A DNA stretch of 14,164 nt from contig DKBB01000399.1 of assembly GCA_002451015.1 (NCBI GenBank), forward strand, positions 3,910 to 18,073, written 5' to 3'. The notes beneath the pieces are model-generated. The model made no database searches. It worked only from the letters and a program-made list of their open reading frames with translations, and was not told the origin of the DNA. This document shows positions 1 to 6,969 of the stretch, piece after piece (the stretch's first letter is position 1; every line of letters starts with the position of its first letter). The stretch is from Acidobacteria bacterium UBA6911 (GTDB lineage: Bacteria > Acidobacteriota > UBA6911). The position numbers and the translations under genes are program-made.

Positions 1-521
1 TCCGTAAAGTCGCTGAAGATGGAGTAGCTGTCCACAATCTCCGCTATGGTGTTTTCGGATCCTACGGTGACGGCTGCCGCTCCATCGCCCAGGAGCTGCT
101 CGAACCTGCCCTTGGGCGCGCCCGGGCGGCAGTCCGAAGCGGTAACCAGGATGTTTTTTGCTGCACCGCTCTCAACGGCGGACAGAGCCGATTTCAGGGC
201 GATGGATCCCGCTCTCAAGGAATTCGTGAAGTCCGAGGTCAGGCTGTTCCTTTGAAGATCCATGGCGCTCGCAACGATGGCCGCACACTGCTTTTCCCTG
301 TATGGGGCCGTCGTTGTGGCAAGATACAATCCGTCCACCGCCGCATTGCCCGGGCGTATGCAGTTCCGGGCGGCCGCGACAGCCATCGTTACGCTGTCCT
401 CATCGTAGCCGGCAACCGCTTTTCCCCCCTGCGCGCCCTTACCGTTCCAGAATTCGGCAATTTCCTCCAGGCTCAACCTGTATCTTGGAATATAAGCCCC
501 GATTGAAGTAATACCCGCCAT
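1..521 (-). CDS. HMG-CoA synthase-like protein (thiolase fold), C-terminus beyond window
   Basis: Partial: 173 N-terminal residues are visible and the gene continues past base 1. I translated it by hand from ATG at 521-519, which has a good Shine-Dalgarno (AAGGAGA, 531-537, 9 nt away). The N-terminus MAGITSIGAYIPRYRL, the DEDSVTMA segment (residues 40-47) and LGDGAAA (144-150) are typical of the archaeal/bacterial hydroxymethylglutaryl-CoA synthase branch of the thiolase superfamily, which condenses acyl-CoA units through an acyl-Cys intermediate. Where archaeal HMGS has ACKAGT with the nucleophilic Cys, this protein reads SLRAGS (101-106), so the Cys appears to be Leu102. It is last seen in an operon after a CoA transferase (38-bp gap). 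In related gene sets such proteins sit beside a thiolase and a DUF35 zinc-ribbon protein; those would lie outside the window. Family call fairly sure; condensing activity doubtful. Confidence 0.8.
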   Translation of the reverse strand, partial: MAGITSIGAYIPRYRLSLEEIAEFWNGKGAQGGKAVAGYDEDSVTMAVAAARNCIRPGNAAVDGLYLATTTAPYREKQCAAIVASAMDLQRNSLTSDFTNSLRAGSIALKSALSAVESGAAKNILVTASDCRPGAPKGRFEQLLGDGAAAVTVGSENTIAEIVDSYSIFSDFT

Positions 522-559
522 TAAACACAATCTCCTTCCCAACCCTCTAAGAATTCGGG

Positions 560-1228
560 TTATAACTCGATCTCTTTTAAATCAGGGGCCGGTATTAATA
601 TCGGTTCGGTGTAGGCCTGCACTTCCTCAGGCGTCCATCCCGGTGCGGTTTCTCTGAGCACCAGTCCTTCCGGCGTTACCTGAATCACGGCGATATCGGT
701 AAAAATATGATCCACGCAGCCTTTCGCTGTAAGCGGATAGCTGCAGTTCTTCAGAATTTTCAGTTGGCCTTTGGGAGTCACGTGTTCCATGGCGATGATC
801 ACGCTTGCGCAACCGCTGGCGAGATCCATGGCGCCGCCGATATTGCCGATTCCTCTTTCCGGGAAGGTCCAGTTGGCAAGGTCCCCCTTTTCCGATACCT
901 GCAGCGCTCCCAACACCGTGATGTCGATGTGCGCGCCCCGTATCATGGTAAACGAATCCGCGTGATGAAAAAAACTCATGCCCGGAAGCGGAGAGAAAGG
1001 CAATCCGTTGGCCCCCAGGTAATAGGGCTTTTCATCTTCCGTGTTTTCGGGAACCCCGCCGAAACCCAGAACCCCGTTCTCGGCGTGGAAAAGGACCGTT
1101 CTGCCCTCCGGCACGAAGTTCGCCGCCAGGGTCGGGATCCCGGCGCCCAGGTTCACCACGGATCCGTCCGGAAATTCCTTCGCTACACGCAGGGCGATGG
1201 TTTGTCTGTCGAGTTTTTCTTTCATCAT
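560..1228 (-). CDS. 3-oxoacid/acyl CoA-transferase, subunit B
   Basis: 222 aa, the normal length for the beta subunit of family I CoA transferases (AtoA/ScoB/PcaJ type), which move CoA between acyl-CoA and a free acid, often a 3-oxoacid such as acetoacetate. The glycine-rich start VVNLGAGIPT (24-33) and the motif HAENGVLGFG (48-57) are diagnostic; Glu50 should be the catalytic glutamate that forms the glutamyl-CoA thioester. GGAMDLASG (131-139) and FTDIAVIQVTPEGL (176-189) also fit. It starts with ATGATG overlapping the TGA of subunit A, which indicates translational coupling; from the spacing to the GGAGGGAG ribosome site, the second ATG (1225) may be the one used. Physiological acid substrate unknown. 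The divergent carboxylase operon makes a 3-oxoacid plausible. Confidence 0.9.
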   Translation of the reverse strand: MMKEKLDRQTIALRVAKEFPDGSVVNLGAGIPTLAANFVPEGRTVLFHAENGVLGFGGVPENTEDEKPYYLGANGLPFSPLPGMSFFHHADSFTMIRGAHIDITVLGALQVSEKGDLANWTFPERGIGNIGGAMDLASGCASVIIAMEHVTPKGQLKILKNCSYPLTAKGCVDHIFTDIAVIQVTPEGLVLRETAPGWTPEEVQAYTEPILIPAPDLKEIEL

Positions 1229-1947
1229 TCTCCCTCCCCGGGCGCCGCAACGATGCGGTCAATGAATATACCGGGAGTAACGACAATTTCGGGATCGATT
1301 TCTCCGGCTTCGACAATATCCTCGACCTCGACGACAACCGTCTTCGCCGCCGGGGCCATGACCGCATTAAAAGACCGCATGATCCCGCGATAAATCAAAT
1401 TCCCCATGGTGTCGGCACGGTAGGCCCGGATCAGGGCATAGTCCGCATGCAGCGCGTATTCCAGAAGCATCTCTTTACCGTCCAGCACTCTTTTCTCCTT
1501 GCCTTCCTCGATAAGAGTTCCGGCGCCGGTCGGTGTGTAGAACGCCCCGATCCCGGCCCCGGCAGCCCGAATTCTTTCCACAAGCGTTCCCTGGGGAACA
1601 TACTCCAATTCCACTTCTCCGGCCAGATACTGCTTTTCAAAAGCTCGAGGTTTGGACATGACCAAAGAGGCAGGGACGCTGCAGACCGCCTTCTTCACCT
1701 GCTTGTTTACTATCAATATCTCTTCATCGATGAAGGGGACTCCGCCGAGCGAACCGATTCCCAGGCTGCCCGACACTCCGGCCCCGTTCATGATCAGTGT
1801 AAGATCCCTGGCTCCCTGATCTCTCAGAGCCTTGATGAGATTTTGGGGTTTGTCGACGGCGTGTCCGAAGCCACCCACCATAATGACGGCTCCATCGGGG
1901 ATGTCCGCCACCGCCTCACTGCAGGTTGAATAGATCTTGTTTTTCAT
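1225..1947 (-). CDS. 3-oxoacid/acyl CoA-transferase, subunit A
   Basis: 240 aa, the usual length of the alpha subunit (AtoD/ScoA/PcaI type) that pairs with the next gene to form the CoA transferase. Seen: GGFGHAVDKPQNLI (25-38, normally GGFGxxGxPxxLI), EYVPQGTLVERIRAAGAG (115-132), FYTPTGAGT (136-144), ALHADYALIRA (165-175) and DTMGNLIYRG (179-188), all hallmark alpha-subunit motifs. It opens the leftward operon; the ATG at 1947 has only a weak upstream ribosome site. Residues 29-31 (HAV) differ from the more common LCG in the CoA-binding glycine loop, a minor variation. It acts in the cytoplasm as a heteromer with subunit B. Confidence 0.9.
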   Translation of the reverse strand: MKNKIYSTCSEAVADIPDGAVIMVGGFGHAVDKPQNLIKALRDQGARDLTLIMNGAGVSGSLGIGSLGGVPFIDEEILIVNKQVKKAVCSVPASLVMSKPRAFEKQYLAGEVELEYVPQGTLVERIRAAGAGIGAFYTPTGAGTLIEEGKEKRVLDGKEMLLEYALHADYALIRAYRADTMGNLIYRGIMRSFNAVMAPAAKTVVVEVEDIVEAGEIDPEIVVTPGIFIDRIVAAPGEGE

Positions 1948-2003
1948 TGGATGGTTCCCGTTAAAAATTCATTCCCGTTTAACTTTTAAATAATTTTTGA
2001 GAA

Positions 2004-2018
2004 TGAGGATTATCCTCA
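2004..2018. promoter_or_regulatory. 15-nt perfect palindrome, possible operator
   Basis: TGAGGAT-T-ATCCTCA is a perfect two-fold symmetric site with a single central base. It lies 57 bp upstream of the CoA-transferase A start, in an AT-rich stretch, a suitable place for a dimeric repressor or activator. It could instead be a small hairpin (TGAGG stem, 5-nt loop) just after the stop of the 60-codon leftward ORF. No regulator gene is in the window. Confidence 0.35.
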
Positions 2019-2019
2019 G

Positions 2020-2202
2020 TCACAGTACCGCACAGCAGTCACGAAGCGCCAGGCGGGCTTCGAAAACGCCGGTCCAGTCTCTCAGAATACCGGGTTTCTG
2101 TGGGCCGATGGACCGGAAAATGCCTGTTCCGAGTGCCGCCGCGCCCAGGACATTACCCATATCGCTTCCCGATGCCACCATTGTCCCCGGGGCATCGGGC
2201 AT
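2020..2202 (-). other. Unassigned 60-codon ORF, possible gene remnant
   Basis: A leftward reading frame stays open from a TAG near 2279 to the TGA at 2020, with an ATG at 2202 (AGGAGT directly abuts it, too close for a normal ribosome site). The predicted protein contains the ordered-looking segment VASGSDMGNVLGAAALGTGIF (residues 9-29 or so, written here only as a landmark for the Gly/Ala-rich part), followed by DWTGVFEARLALRDCCAVL. The Gly/Ala-rich segment faintly recalls the C-terminal part of FGGY sugar kinases, but I do not recognise the protein. It may be a decayed gene fragment or chance. Confidence 0.2.
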
Positions 2203-2263
2203 ACTCCTGAAATGTTTTGATACGGCTTGTCCCCATGACTCTACCCGTATTTCATTATTAGTG

Positions 2264-2361
2264 CAAATGGTGTCAGGCTAGAATTTCTCTAATTAATGAA
2301 AAACATTCTCTTGCGAAAAATTATTGGAGTAATTAGGGTAATTCTAGCCTGGCACCATTTG
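2264..2361. repeat. 98-bp inverted-repeat element (MITE/REP-like)
   Basis: The left arm 2264-2295 begins CAAATGGTGTCAGGCTAG. The right arm 2330-2361 is its reverse complement, with three differences in 32 positions; two of those would still pair as G-U in RNA. A 34-nt AT-rich spacer separates the arms. Long near-perfect arms with a short non-coding centre fit a non-autonomous mobile element or a REP-type palindrome (arms like GGTGTCAGGC recall repeats mobilised by Y1/REP-associated transposases). It lies upstream of the Tm-1-like gene and between divergent operons, so it is not acting as an end-of-operon terminator for either. Confidence 0.7.
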
Positions 2362-2373
2362 ACCGTTTGCGCC

Positions 2374-2379
2374 GAGGAG
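2374..2379 (+). promoter_or_regulatory. Ribosome binding site fixing the Tm-1-like start
   Basis: GAGGAG lies 5 nt before ATG 2385. An in-frame TTG at 2367 would place this site inside the coding region, so the ATG is preferred. Confidence 0.7.
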
Positions 2380-2384
2380 TGACG

Positions 2385-3653
2385 ATGCCCATTGCCGTTG
2401 TAGGAATGATCGATGAGAGGGAAGAAGCCCTGAGCCTCATCAGGGAGCGGATTGAACGACGGGGCCATAAGGCACTGCTGATCGATATCAGTATCGGAAC
2501 GGGTGCCATCGTTCCGTCGCTCAAGGCGGATGTCGGTTTCGGGGAACTGTCCGAATTGGGCGGCGGCCCTGCCACGGGTGTGGCCGCAATGCTTCCGGAC
2601 GGCAGGGAAGAGGCGATCTCCATTATGGCCAGAGGTCTGACCGAAAAAATCATGGCACTGCATAAAAGAGGCGATCTCGAAGGGATGATCGCCATCTCAG
2701 GCATGACCGGAGCCATGATATCGCTTCCCGCGATGAAAAAGGCACCTTTCGGCCTGCCGAAGATTCTTATATCCAGCGCCATGGCCATGCCGATACACGC
2801 GGAGCAGTTTGCCGAGTATTTTTCCGTTAAGGACATTACGGTGATGCATGCCGTGGTGGATACCGTGGGGATGAACGCACTGGTCCGGACGCTCGCTCTC
2901 AACGGAGCCGATGCCATTTCCGGGATGATCGAAGGAGAAAGGCAGACCGCTCTGGATCAGAAACCTTCCATTGCCCTGACGGAGTTCGGATTCTGCGACA
3001 AGGGCGCTCACTATATCAGGGAGTTGCTGGAGGAGGAATACGAGACCGTATCCTTCCATGCAAACGGTGTTGGGGACAAGGCCGCGATAGAGCTTATTCC
3101 CCAGGGGGGCTTCCGGGCGTTTGTGGACTTGGTTCCCGGAGCTTTCAGCGAATATTTGTTGGGGGGAAACAGGGGATTTACCGGACCGGAGCGCCTGAAT
3201 ATCGCATCGGGAATGTCGATGCCCTATATCCTTTGTCCGGGCGGATTCGACATCATCAGCTGTGGACCCCTGGAAAGGAAAGACCGCAACGATACGCTCT
3301 GGGAGTCCAGGAAGCTTGCGCATAGGAAACTGTATATACAGGAACACCCGCGGGTGCAGGCCAGATTGATCGCGGAAGAGATGGAGGAAGTCGCTTTCTC
3401 CGCCGCCGAAATCCTGAATCGCTACAGTCATAAGGAGCGGGTAAAGGTAATCGTTCCGCTACGGGGATTCTCGTCGCTGAGCGTCGAGGGCGGGCCTTTG
3501 TACGACCCTGATTCGGACAAAGTTTTTACGGCGACAATGAAGAAATGCCTCAATCCTGAAATAGAAATCATTGAGATCGATTCGGATATTAACAGCCGGG
3601 AGTTTGCTGCAGTTGTGGTCGAAACCCTGTTGCAAATTCGGAATTTGCACTAG
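2385..3653 (+). CDS. Tm-1-like / UPF0261 family protein, divergent paralogue
   Basis: 422 aa, full family length. The start is ATG 2385 with GAGGAG upstream. The family (named after the tomato Tm-1 resistance protein, whose N-terminal domain binds ATP) is recognised from GLPKILISSAMAM (123-135), HAVVDTVGMNALVR (155-168), FGFCDKGAHYIRELLEE (201-217), FHANGVGDKA (224-233), YILCPGGFDIISCGPLE (281-297) and VIVPLRGFSSLS (355-366). The canonical glycine loop and the ASG-TRP-VG segment found in its sister at 6970 are altered: it reads ISGMTGAMIS (104-113) and then PIHAEQFAEYFSVKD (136-150). It is first in the operon, 30 bp before the carboxyltransferase. No enzymatic function of bacterial members is firmly known to me. 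The pairing with a biotin carboxylase suggests an accessory, ATP-handling or substrate-activating role (inference). Confidence 0.85.
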   Translation: MPIAVVGMIDEREEALSLIRERIERRGHKALLIDISIGTGAIVPSLKADVGFGELSELGGGPATGVAAMLPDGREEAISIMARGLTEKIMALHKRGDLEGMIAISGMTGAMISLPAMKKAPFGLPKILISSAMAMPIHAEQFAEYFSVKDITVMHAVVDTVGMNALVRTLALNGADAISGMIEGERQTALDQKPSIALTEFGFCDKGAHYIRELLEEEYETVSFHANGVGDKAAIELIPQGGFRAFVDLVPGAFSEYLLGGNRGFTGPERLNIASGMSMPYILCPGGFDIISCGPLERKDRNDTLWESRKLAHRKLYIQEHPRVQARLIAEEMEEVAFSAAEILNRYSHKERVKVIVPLRGFSSLSVEGGPLYDPDSDKVFTATMKKCLNPEIEIIEIDSDINSREFAAVVVETLLQIRNLH

Positions 3654-3683
3654 CGCATCTTGTAGAGGGAGATATTCGGATTC

Positions 3684-5423
3684 ATGAATAAAATCGATTT
3701 TGTAGACCAGACTATTCGGGATGCCCAGCAAAGTCTCTGGGGATTGATGATGAGGACCGATCATATCGTTCCGATCGCGGAGGCCATAAATAAAGTAGGA
3801 TACCGGGCTGTCGCTACAGTAGGTTCCCAGGCGTTTACCCTTCAGGTGCGCCATCATAATGAAAATCCCTGGGAGAGAATCCGGGTCCTGTCCGATCTTA
3901 TGCCCGATACCTGCCTGCGGGGCTCGTACCAGACGGCGAGCCTGTCGGCATTCGATCTGAGTACACCGCGCAGTATTATTGAACTCTGGATAAAGAGATC
4001 GGTCGCAAACGGCATAAAAAGCTTCTGGATCTGTGATTACCAGGAGAACGTGCCGAGGTTTCGCCACTTTGCCGAGATAGCCAAGGCCGCGGGCGCCGAG
4101 GTTGTCACTGCATTAATGTACACTTCCAGCCCCGTCCACACCCAGGAACATTGGGCGGAAAAGGTCAGGAAGATTGTGTCCACGAAAGACTGCATCGATC
4201 GAATCATGATAGAGGATGCATCCGGAATCCTTACCCCGGAGCACACCAGGGAACTGATAACGACTATCAGAGAGAACTGCGAGGACATCCCTCTAGAGTT
4301 TCACGCCCACTGCAATTCCGGCCTTGCTCCCCTATGTTACATGGAAGCGATCCAGTCGGGCGTCACCACGGTGCACACCGCCGTGGCCCCCCTGGCCAAT
4401 GGCACATCGCAACCGGCGACCGAAACCATTGCGAAGAATGCCCGGCGTCTCGGCTACGAGTCCGACCTGGATGAGGACGCGCTCTCAGCCGTTTCAACCC
4501 ATTTCAGGAAGATTGCCGAAAGCGAAAGATTACCCATCGGCGTGCCAAGAGAATACGATCTATTCCACTTCGAGCACCAGGTGCCGGGCGGGATGATGTC
4601 GAACCTTACCCGTCAGCTCCGGGAACTGGGGATGGTGGATCGCCTGGATGAGATCCTGCAGGAGGTCATCGAGGTCAGGAGGGAATTCGGCTATCCGGTG
4701 ATGGCGACGCCCTATTCCCAGATTGTGGGAGTCCAGGCAATGGAAAATGTGGTTTCCGGCGAGCGGTATAAAAAAATCCCGGATGAGACCATAAAGTATG
4801 CCCTCGGCTATTATGGCGATCCGGTTGTCCCTGTGGATCCGAACGTCATGGACCGGATCATGGACCTGCCGCGGACAAAGGAACTCACCGACTGGAAACC
4901 GGAAGGTTTCCTGAAATCGGTCGAGGAACTGCGTCAGGAAATCGGCCCGGAGCTTTCCGATGACGACCTTATTCTCAAGATACTGATCCCGGGAAAGCCT
5001 GTTGGAAAAACAAAGGCGAAAAAACCGGCACACGTTCCGGCGGCACAGCCCGCGGCCAACGATCCTAAATTGGCCGTTCCCGCCGACAACCCCATGGCAT
5101 TCCGCGTGGAAGTGGATGGGGAGGTATTTCATGTACGGGTATCTCCCCTGAACGGCGAGGTCGCGGAGGTCTCTGCAGCCGTTTCCTTAAACAAGGAGAG
5201 AGCGCGGACCGAAGGTGCCGTGGTTTGTGAAATGGCCGGACTGGTGCTTTCCCTGGATGTAAAGGCCGGAGATAAAGTCGAGGAGGGCGATCAGGTTGCC
5301 ATGATAGAGGCCATGAAGATGCGGCGACCCGTCCACGCACCCTGGAGCGGGACGGTCCGGGAAATAATAGCGGGCGAGGGCGAGATCGTGGAAGCGGGCG
5401 GTATCCTGATGGTGGTGACGTAG
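3684..5423 (+). CDS. Biotin-dependent carboxyltransferase with biotin carrier domain (PycB/OadA-like)
   Basis: 579 aa. Domains: HMGL-like TIM barrel (about 1-270), conserved PYC_OADA carboxylase domain (about 290-435, with PGGMMSNL at 301-308), Ala/Pro/Lys-rich linker (440-470), and biotinyl domain (510-579) with EAMKM and the biotinylated Lys545. It would transfer CO2 from carboxybiotin to an acceptor, with the partner biotin carboxylase starting 1 nt after its stop. RDAQQS (12-17) keeps metal ligand Asp13, and FHAHCNSG (206-213) keeps His207 and His209. The motif normally written KDMAGLL reads EDASGIL (177-183), so the carbamylated lysine ligand is Glu177. Arg79 and the TSQP loop (241-244) are kept, but the LRGQNxxGY region reads LRGSYQTAS. 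Length and architecture match pyruvate carboxylase subunit B; the acceptor is probably different. A GGGAG ribosome site lies 12 nt upstream. Confidence 0.88.
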   Translation: MNKIDFVDQTIRDAQQSLWGLMMRTDHIVPIAEAINKVGYRAVATVGSQAFTLQVRHHNENPWERIRVLSDLMPDTCLRGSYQTASLSAFDLSTPRSIIELWIKRSVANGIKSFWICDYQENVPRFRHFAEIAKAAGAEVVTALMYTSSPVHTQEHWAEKVRKIVSTKDCIDRIMIEDASGILTPEHTRELITTIRENCEDIPLEFHAHCNSGLAPLCYMEAIQSGVTTVHTAVAPLANGTSQPATETIAKNARRLGYESDLDEDALSAVSTHFRKIAESERLPIGVPREYDLFHFEHQVPGGMMSNLTRQLRELGMVDRLDEILQEVIEVRREFGYPVMATPYSQIVGVQAMENVVSGERYKKIPDETIKYALGYYGDPVVPVDPNVMDRIMDLPRTKELTDWKPEGFLKSVEELRQEIGPELSDDDLILKILIPGKPVGKTKAKKPAHVPAAQPAANDPKLAVPADNPMAFRVEVDGEVFHVRVSPLNGEVAEVSAAVSLNKERARTEGAVVCEMAGLVLSLDVKAGDKVEEGDQVAMIEAMKMRRPVHAPWSGTVREIIAGEGEIVEAGGILMVVT

Positions 5424-5424
5424 T

Positions 5425-6894
5425 ATGTTAAAGAAAATTCTAATAGCCAATCGTGGCGAAATAGCGGTCCGCATCATTAGAGCCTGTCGTGAAATGGGGA
5501 TCCCTTCCGTTGCGGTATTCTCGGAGGCGGACAGGGAGGCCTTGTTCGCCCGCTATGCAGACCTTTCCAGCCCCATCGGTCCTTCAGCGGCGATTCACAG
5601 CTACCTTAACATTCCTTTGATCATCGAAAAGGCAAAAGAAAGCGGATCCGATGCGATACATCCCGGATACGGATTTCTTGCCGAAAATCCGGAATTCGCC
5701 TCTGCCTGCGAACGCGAGGGGATTCGGTTTATCGGACCGTCGAGCCGGGTGCTTGCACTTCTCGGAGACAAGGTGGCTGCAAGGCGAGAGATGCAGAAAA
5801 GCGGGATTCCGGTCGTGCCGGGTACGGATGAGTGTGTGGGGGAATACGAACATACAAGAAGTGTGGCGGAGCGGATCGGGTATCCCATAATTCTGAAGCC
5901 GGCAGGCGGCGGCGGCGGAATCGGCATGACAATCGTCGGCGACGAGCGGGCGCTGCCCGGGGCACTCGAATCTGCCCGTAAAATAGCCGGAACGAACTTC
6001 GGCATCCCGGATATATACCTGGAAAAATATCTGCCGAATCCCCGCCATATCGAATTTCAGATCCTGGCGGATTCCCATGGAAATGCCATCCATCTCGGTG
6101 AAAGAGAATGCTCGATTCAGCGGAGGCATCAGAAACTGATCGAGGAGTCCCCATCCACAGCGGTCGGTGAGGAAATGCGGGCCAGAATGGGACTTCTCGC
6201 CGCTGAAGCCGCCGGATCGGTCGGGTACGAAGGCGCCGCCACGGTGGAGTTTCTTTTTTCGAAAGGGGAGTTCTATTTCCTTGAAGTGAATGCCCGTGTC
6301 CAGGTCGAGCACCCGGTTACGGAAATGGTTACCGGGATCGATATCGTGAAGGAGCAGATAAGGATTGCATCGGGACTTCCTCTCAGCGTCAGCCAGGAAG
6401 ACGTCCGGATTCGCGGCCACGCCATTGAGTGCCGGATCAACGCGGAGGATCCCCTCAAAGATTTCATTCCCGCACCCGGGAAAATCCACGTCCATCAACC
6501 TCCCGGGGGACCGGGTATTCGCATTGACAGCGGAGTCTGCGGTGCTGCAGTGATCCCTCCCTTTTACGATCCGATTGTATCGAAGCTGATCGTATGGGGG
6601 GGCGACCGGAATGAAGCGATTCACAGGATGCGAAGGGCTTTGTATGAGTACGTTATCGAAGGCGCTGCGACCAACATTCCATTCCACCGGGCGGTCATGG
6701 AGAACGAGCGTTTTGTCGAAGGAAACCTGGGGACTCATTTTATCGATACGGAAACGACCCTGGTCGAAGACATGAAACGAATTGCGGAACGGGAGAGTAC
6801 ATTACGGGAAAAACTGTCTCTCGGTTCTGTTGAAAAGAAGAAAATCGCTGCCATCGCAGCTGCGACTGTGGCCTTCAGAGGCCATTCTGCCTGA
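5425..6894 (+). CDS. Biotin carboxylase subunit (AccC/PycA-like)
   Basis: 489 aa, ATP-grasp enzyme that carboxylates biotin on the partner carrier domain using bicarbonate and ATP. The N-terminal domain starts KKILIANRGEIAVRIIRA, and HPGYGFLAENPEFA follows at 79-92. ATP-grasp glycine loop KPAGGGGGIGM (158-168), HIEFQILAD (208-216), ERECSIQRRHQKLIEE (226-241), FLEVNARVQVEHPVTE (285-300), ECRINAEDP (335-343). By analogy with E. coli AccC, catalytic and ATP/Mg residues Lys116, Lys158, Glu200, Glu275, Glu287, Arg291, Glu295 and Arg337 are all present with an offset of one. Small variations: GGIGM in place of GGRGM, and NAR in place of NTR. It is translationally linked to the carboxyltransferase (1-nt gap), so the substrate is set by that neighbour. 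A C-terminal tail of roughly 40 residues beyond the AccC core is Lys/Ala-rich. Confidence 0.93.
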   Translation: MLKKILIANRGEIAVRIIRACREMGIPSVAVFSEADREALFARYADLSSPIGPSAAIHSYLNIPLIIEKAKESGSDAIHPGYGFLAENPEFASACEREGIRFIGPSSRVLALLGDKVAARREMQKSGIPVVPGTDECVGEYEHTRSVAERIGYPIILKPAGGGGGIGMTIVGDERALPGALESARKIAGTNFGIPDIYLEKYLPNPRHIEFQILADSHGNAIHLGERECSIQRRHQKLIEESPSTAVGEEMRARMGLLAAEAAGSVGYEGAATVEFLFSKGEFYFLEVNARVQVEHPVTEMVTGIDIVKEQIRIASGLPLSVSQEDVRIRGHAIECRINAEDPLKDFIPAPGKIHVHQPPGGPGIRIDSGVCGAAVIPPFYDPIVSKLIVWGGDRNEAIHRMRRALYEYVIEGAATNIPFHRAVMENERFVEGNLGTHFIDTETTLVEDMKRIAERESTLREKLSLGSVEKKKIAAIAAATVAFRGHSA

Positions 6895-6969
6895 AGAGTG
6901 GAGGTTCGCTGAAGTTTGCGGCATTAATATGAGCGGCATTCATCGCCGGTATCGTGAATCGGAGGAGCT

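Larger units (their letters stand above)
1948..2384. other. Divergent intergenic region between the CoA-transferase and carboxylase operons
   Basis: This 437-bp gap must carry the promoters of both divergent operons. Its AT-rich left part (1960-2003) contains two copies of TTCCCGTT followed by an A/T run (1955 and 1972) and a palindrome at 2004-2018. The middle (2020-2202) holds an unassigned leftward ORF. The right part (2264-2361) is an inverted-repeat element ending 23 bp before the Tm-1-like gene. No convincing -35/-10 pair was picked out by eye. Confidence 0.6.

Noticed and set aside
707..1393. Long open frame (228 codons) on the plus strand
   Set aside because: Antisense to the CoA-transferase genes, which have clear family motifs; composition is typical of a shadow frame in GC-rich coding DNA.
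2264..2361. Inverted repeat read as a transcription terminator
   Set aside because: It lies between divergent genes, the arms are far longer than a terminator stem, and there is no T-tract.
5584..6738. 384-codon open frame on the minus strand
   Set aside because: Lies entirely opposite the biotin carboxylase, whose active-site residues are all recognisable; the protein is rich in His, Arg and Pro with no family features.
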